Source: Symbiodinium natans (Eukaryota > Sar > Dinophyceae > Suessiales > Symbiodiniaceae). From it: 64,000 nt of DNA. The position numbers and the translations under genes are program-made. The notes below the pieces were generated by a model. The model worked only from the letters and a program-made list of their open reading frames with translations. It searched no databases and was not told where the DNA came from. The stretch lies in assembly GCA_905221605.1 (NCBI GenBank), contig CAJNDS010002305.1, positions 335,610 through 399,609 on the forward strand, in the 5' to 3' direction. Positions 63,669 to 64,000 of this stretch are shown piece by piece (position 1 is the first letter of the stretch; the number at the start of each line of letters is the position of its first letter).

Positions 63669-63782
63669 AGACGCAGCAGTCGCAAGGGTAGGACGATGGG
63701 CTCGTTCCTGCGTGCGTAGCTGTACCCCTAGGGCCCCATTTTACCCTAAAGCCCCACATCTGCCACACGTTCAAAGCCGCAA

Positions 63783-63908
63783 GTACTAACCAAAGGGTCC
63801 TCAGTACCCAATATAGTAGAAAATTTAAATTAGGGTTTCTATAATAGGAAGCACTATTCTGGTTTGGGTAAGTGGCCCCCATATAGGTACTTAGGACCCT
63901 TTGGGTAC
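63783..63908. repeat. inverted repeat, single copy
   Basis: accaaagggtcctcagtacc and ggtacttaggaccctttggg, in the last PRPF6 intron. Confidence 0.55.
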
Positions 63909-63920
63909 ATCCTTAAGGCA

Positions 63921-63964
63921 CTCTAAACCCTACACCCTAAACCCTAAACCCTAAACCCTAAACC
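63921..63964 (-). repeat. telomere-type array in the last PRPF6 intron
   Basis: About 6 CCCTAAA. Confidence 0.85.
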
Positions 63965-64000
63965 GCTTCTCCTGCCAAGAGCCCTTCATGTTGCGGAGGT

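Overview
The window looks like nuclear DNA of a dinoflagellate, most likely a Symbiodiniaceae-type or related alga. Four things point that way. A recognisable gene is cut into exons of 19-80 bases. Most of its 5' splice sites are GC or GA rather than GT, and nearly every 3' splice site is AG followed by G. Many families of short palindromic elements of the introner/MITE kind are present. There is one long LINE-type retrotransposon ORF. The species cannot be named from the sequence alone.

The most striking property is about one hundred interspersed blocks of telomere-type repeat (TTTAGGG on one strand, CCCTAAA on the other) in 64 kb. They occur in both orientations and range from about 30 to 270 bp. 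Several carry private variants: TTTTAGGG, TTTGGGG, TTTGTAGGG, TGTAGGG, CCCTGAA, CCCTTGAA, CCCTAGA. They are interstitial. At least ten introns of the best gene contain such a block, no exon does, and two blocks sit inside palindromic elements.

Layout. 1-19.8 kb: repeat-dense DNA with arrays, palindromic elements of several families, and two good exon candidates (12.2 and 13.3 kb). 19.88-24.72 kb: a complete LINE-like retrotransposon with a 14-bp target duplication, a short 5' leader, an endonuclease/reverse-transcriptase/zinc-finger ORF, a second overlapping ORF and a GT-repeat tail. 24.7-33.5 kb: simple repeats, arrays, palindromic elements and weak exon candidates. 33.5-49 kb: scattered exons of what looks like one helical-repeat protein with an LW-A-R-x-x-x-PGDEFL motif, among microsatellites, a 320-bp C tract and tandem repeats. 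49.1-49.4 kb: end of a minus-strand gene. 52.9-63.6 kb: 18 consecutive exons of the HAT-repeat splicing factor PRPF6/Prp6, running off the right edge. Its introns hold arrays, palindromic elements and an antisense ORF.

At least twelve families of small inverted-repeat elements were recognised by comparing copies within the window; I call them A to L here. Some have clear target duplications (2 bp for A, 9 bp for B, about 10 bp for I). Several lie in PRPF6 introns, and one supplies the 3' splice site. This fits introner-driven intron growth with telomere-repeat accretion on top. Exon calls outside PRPF6 rest on reading frame and splice context only and are marked accordingly.
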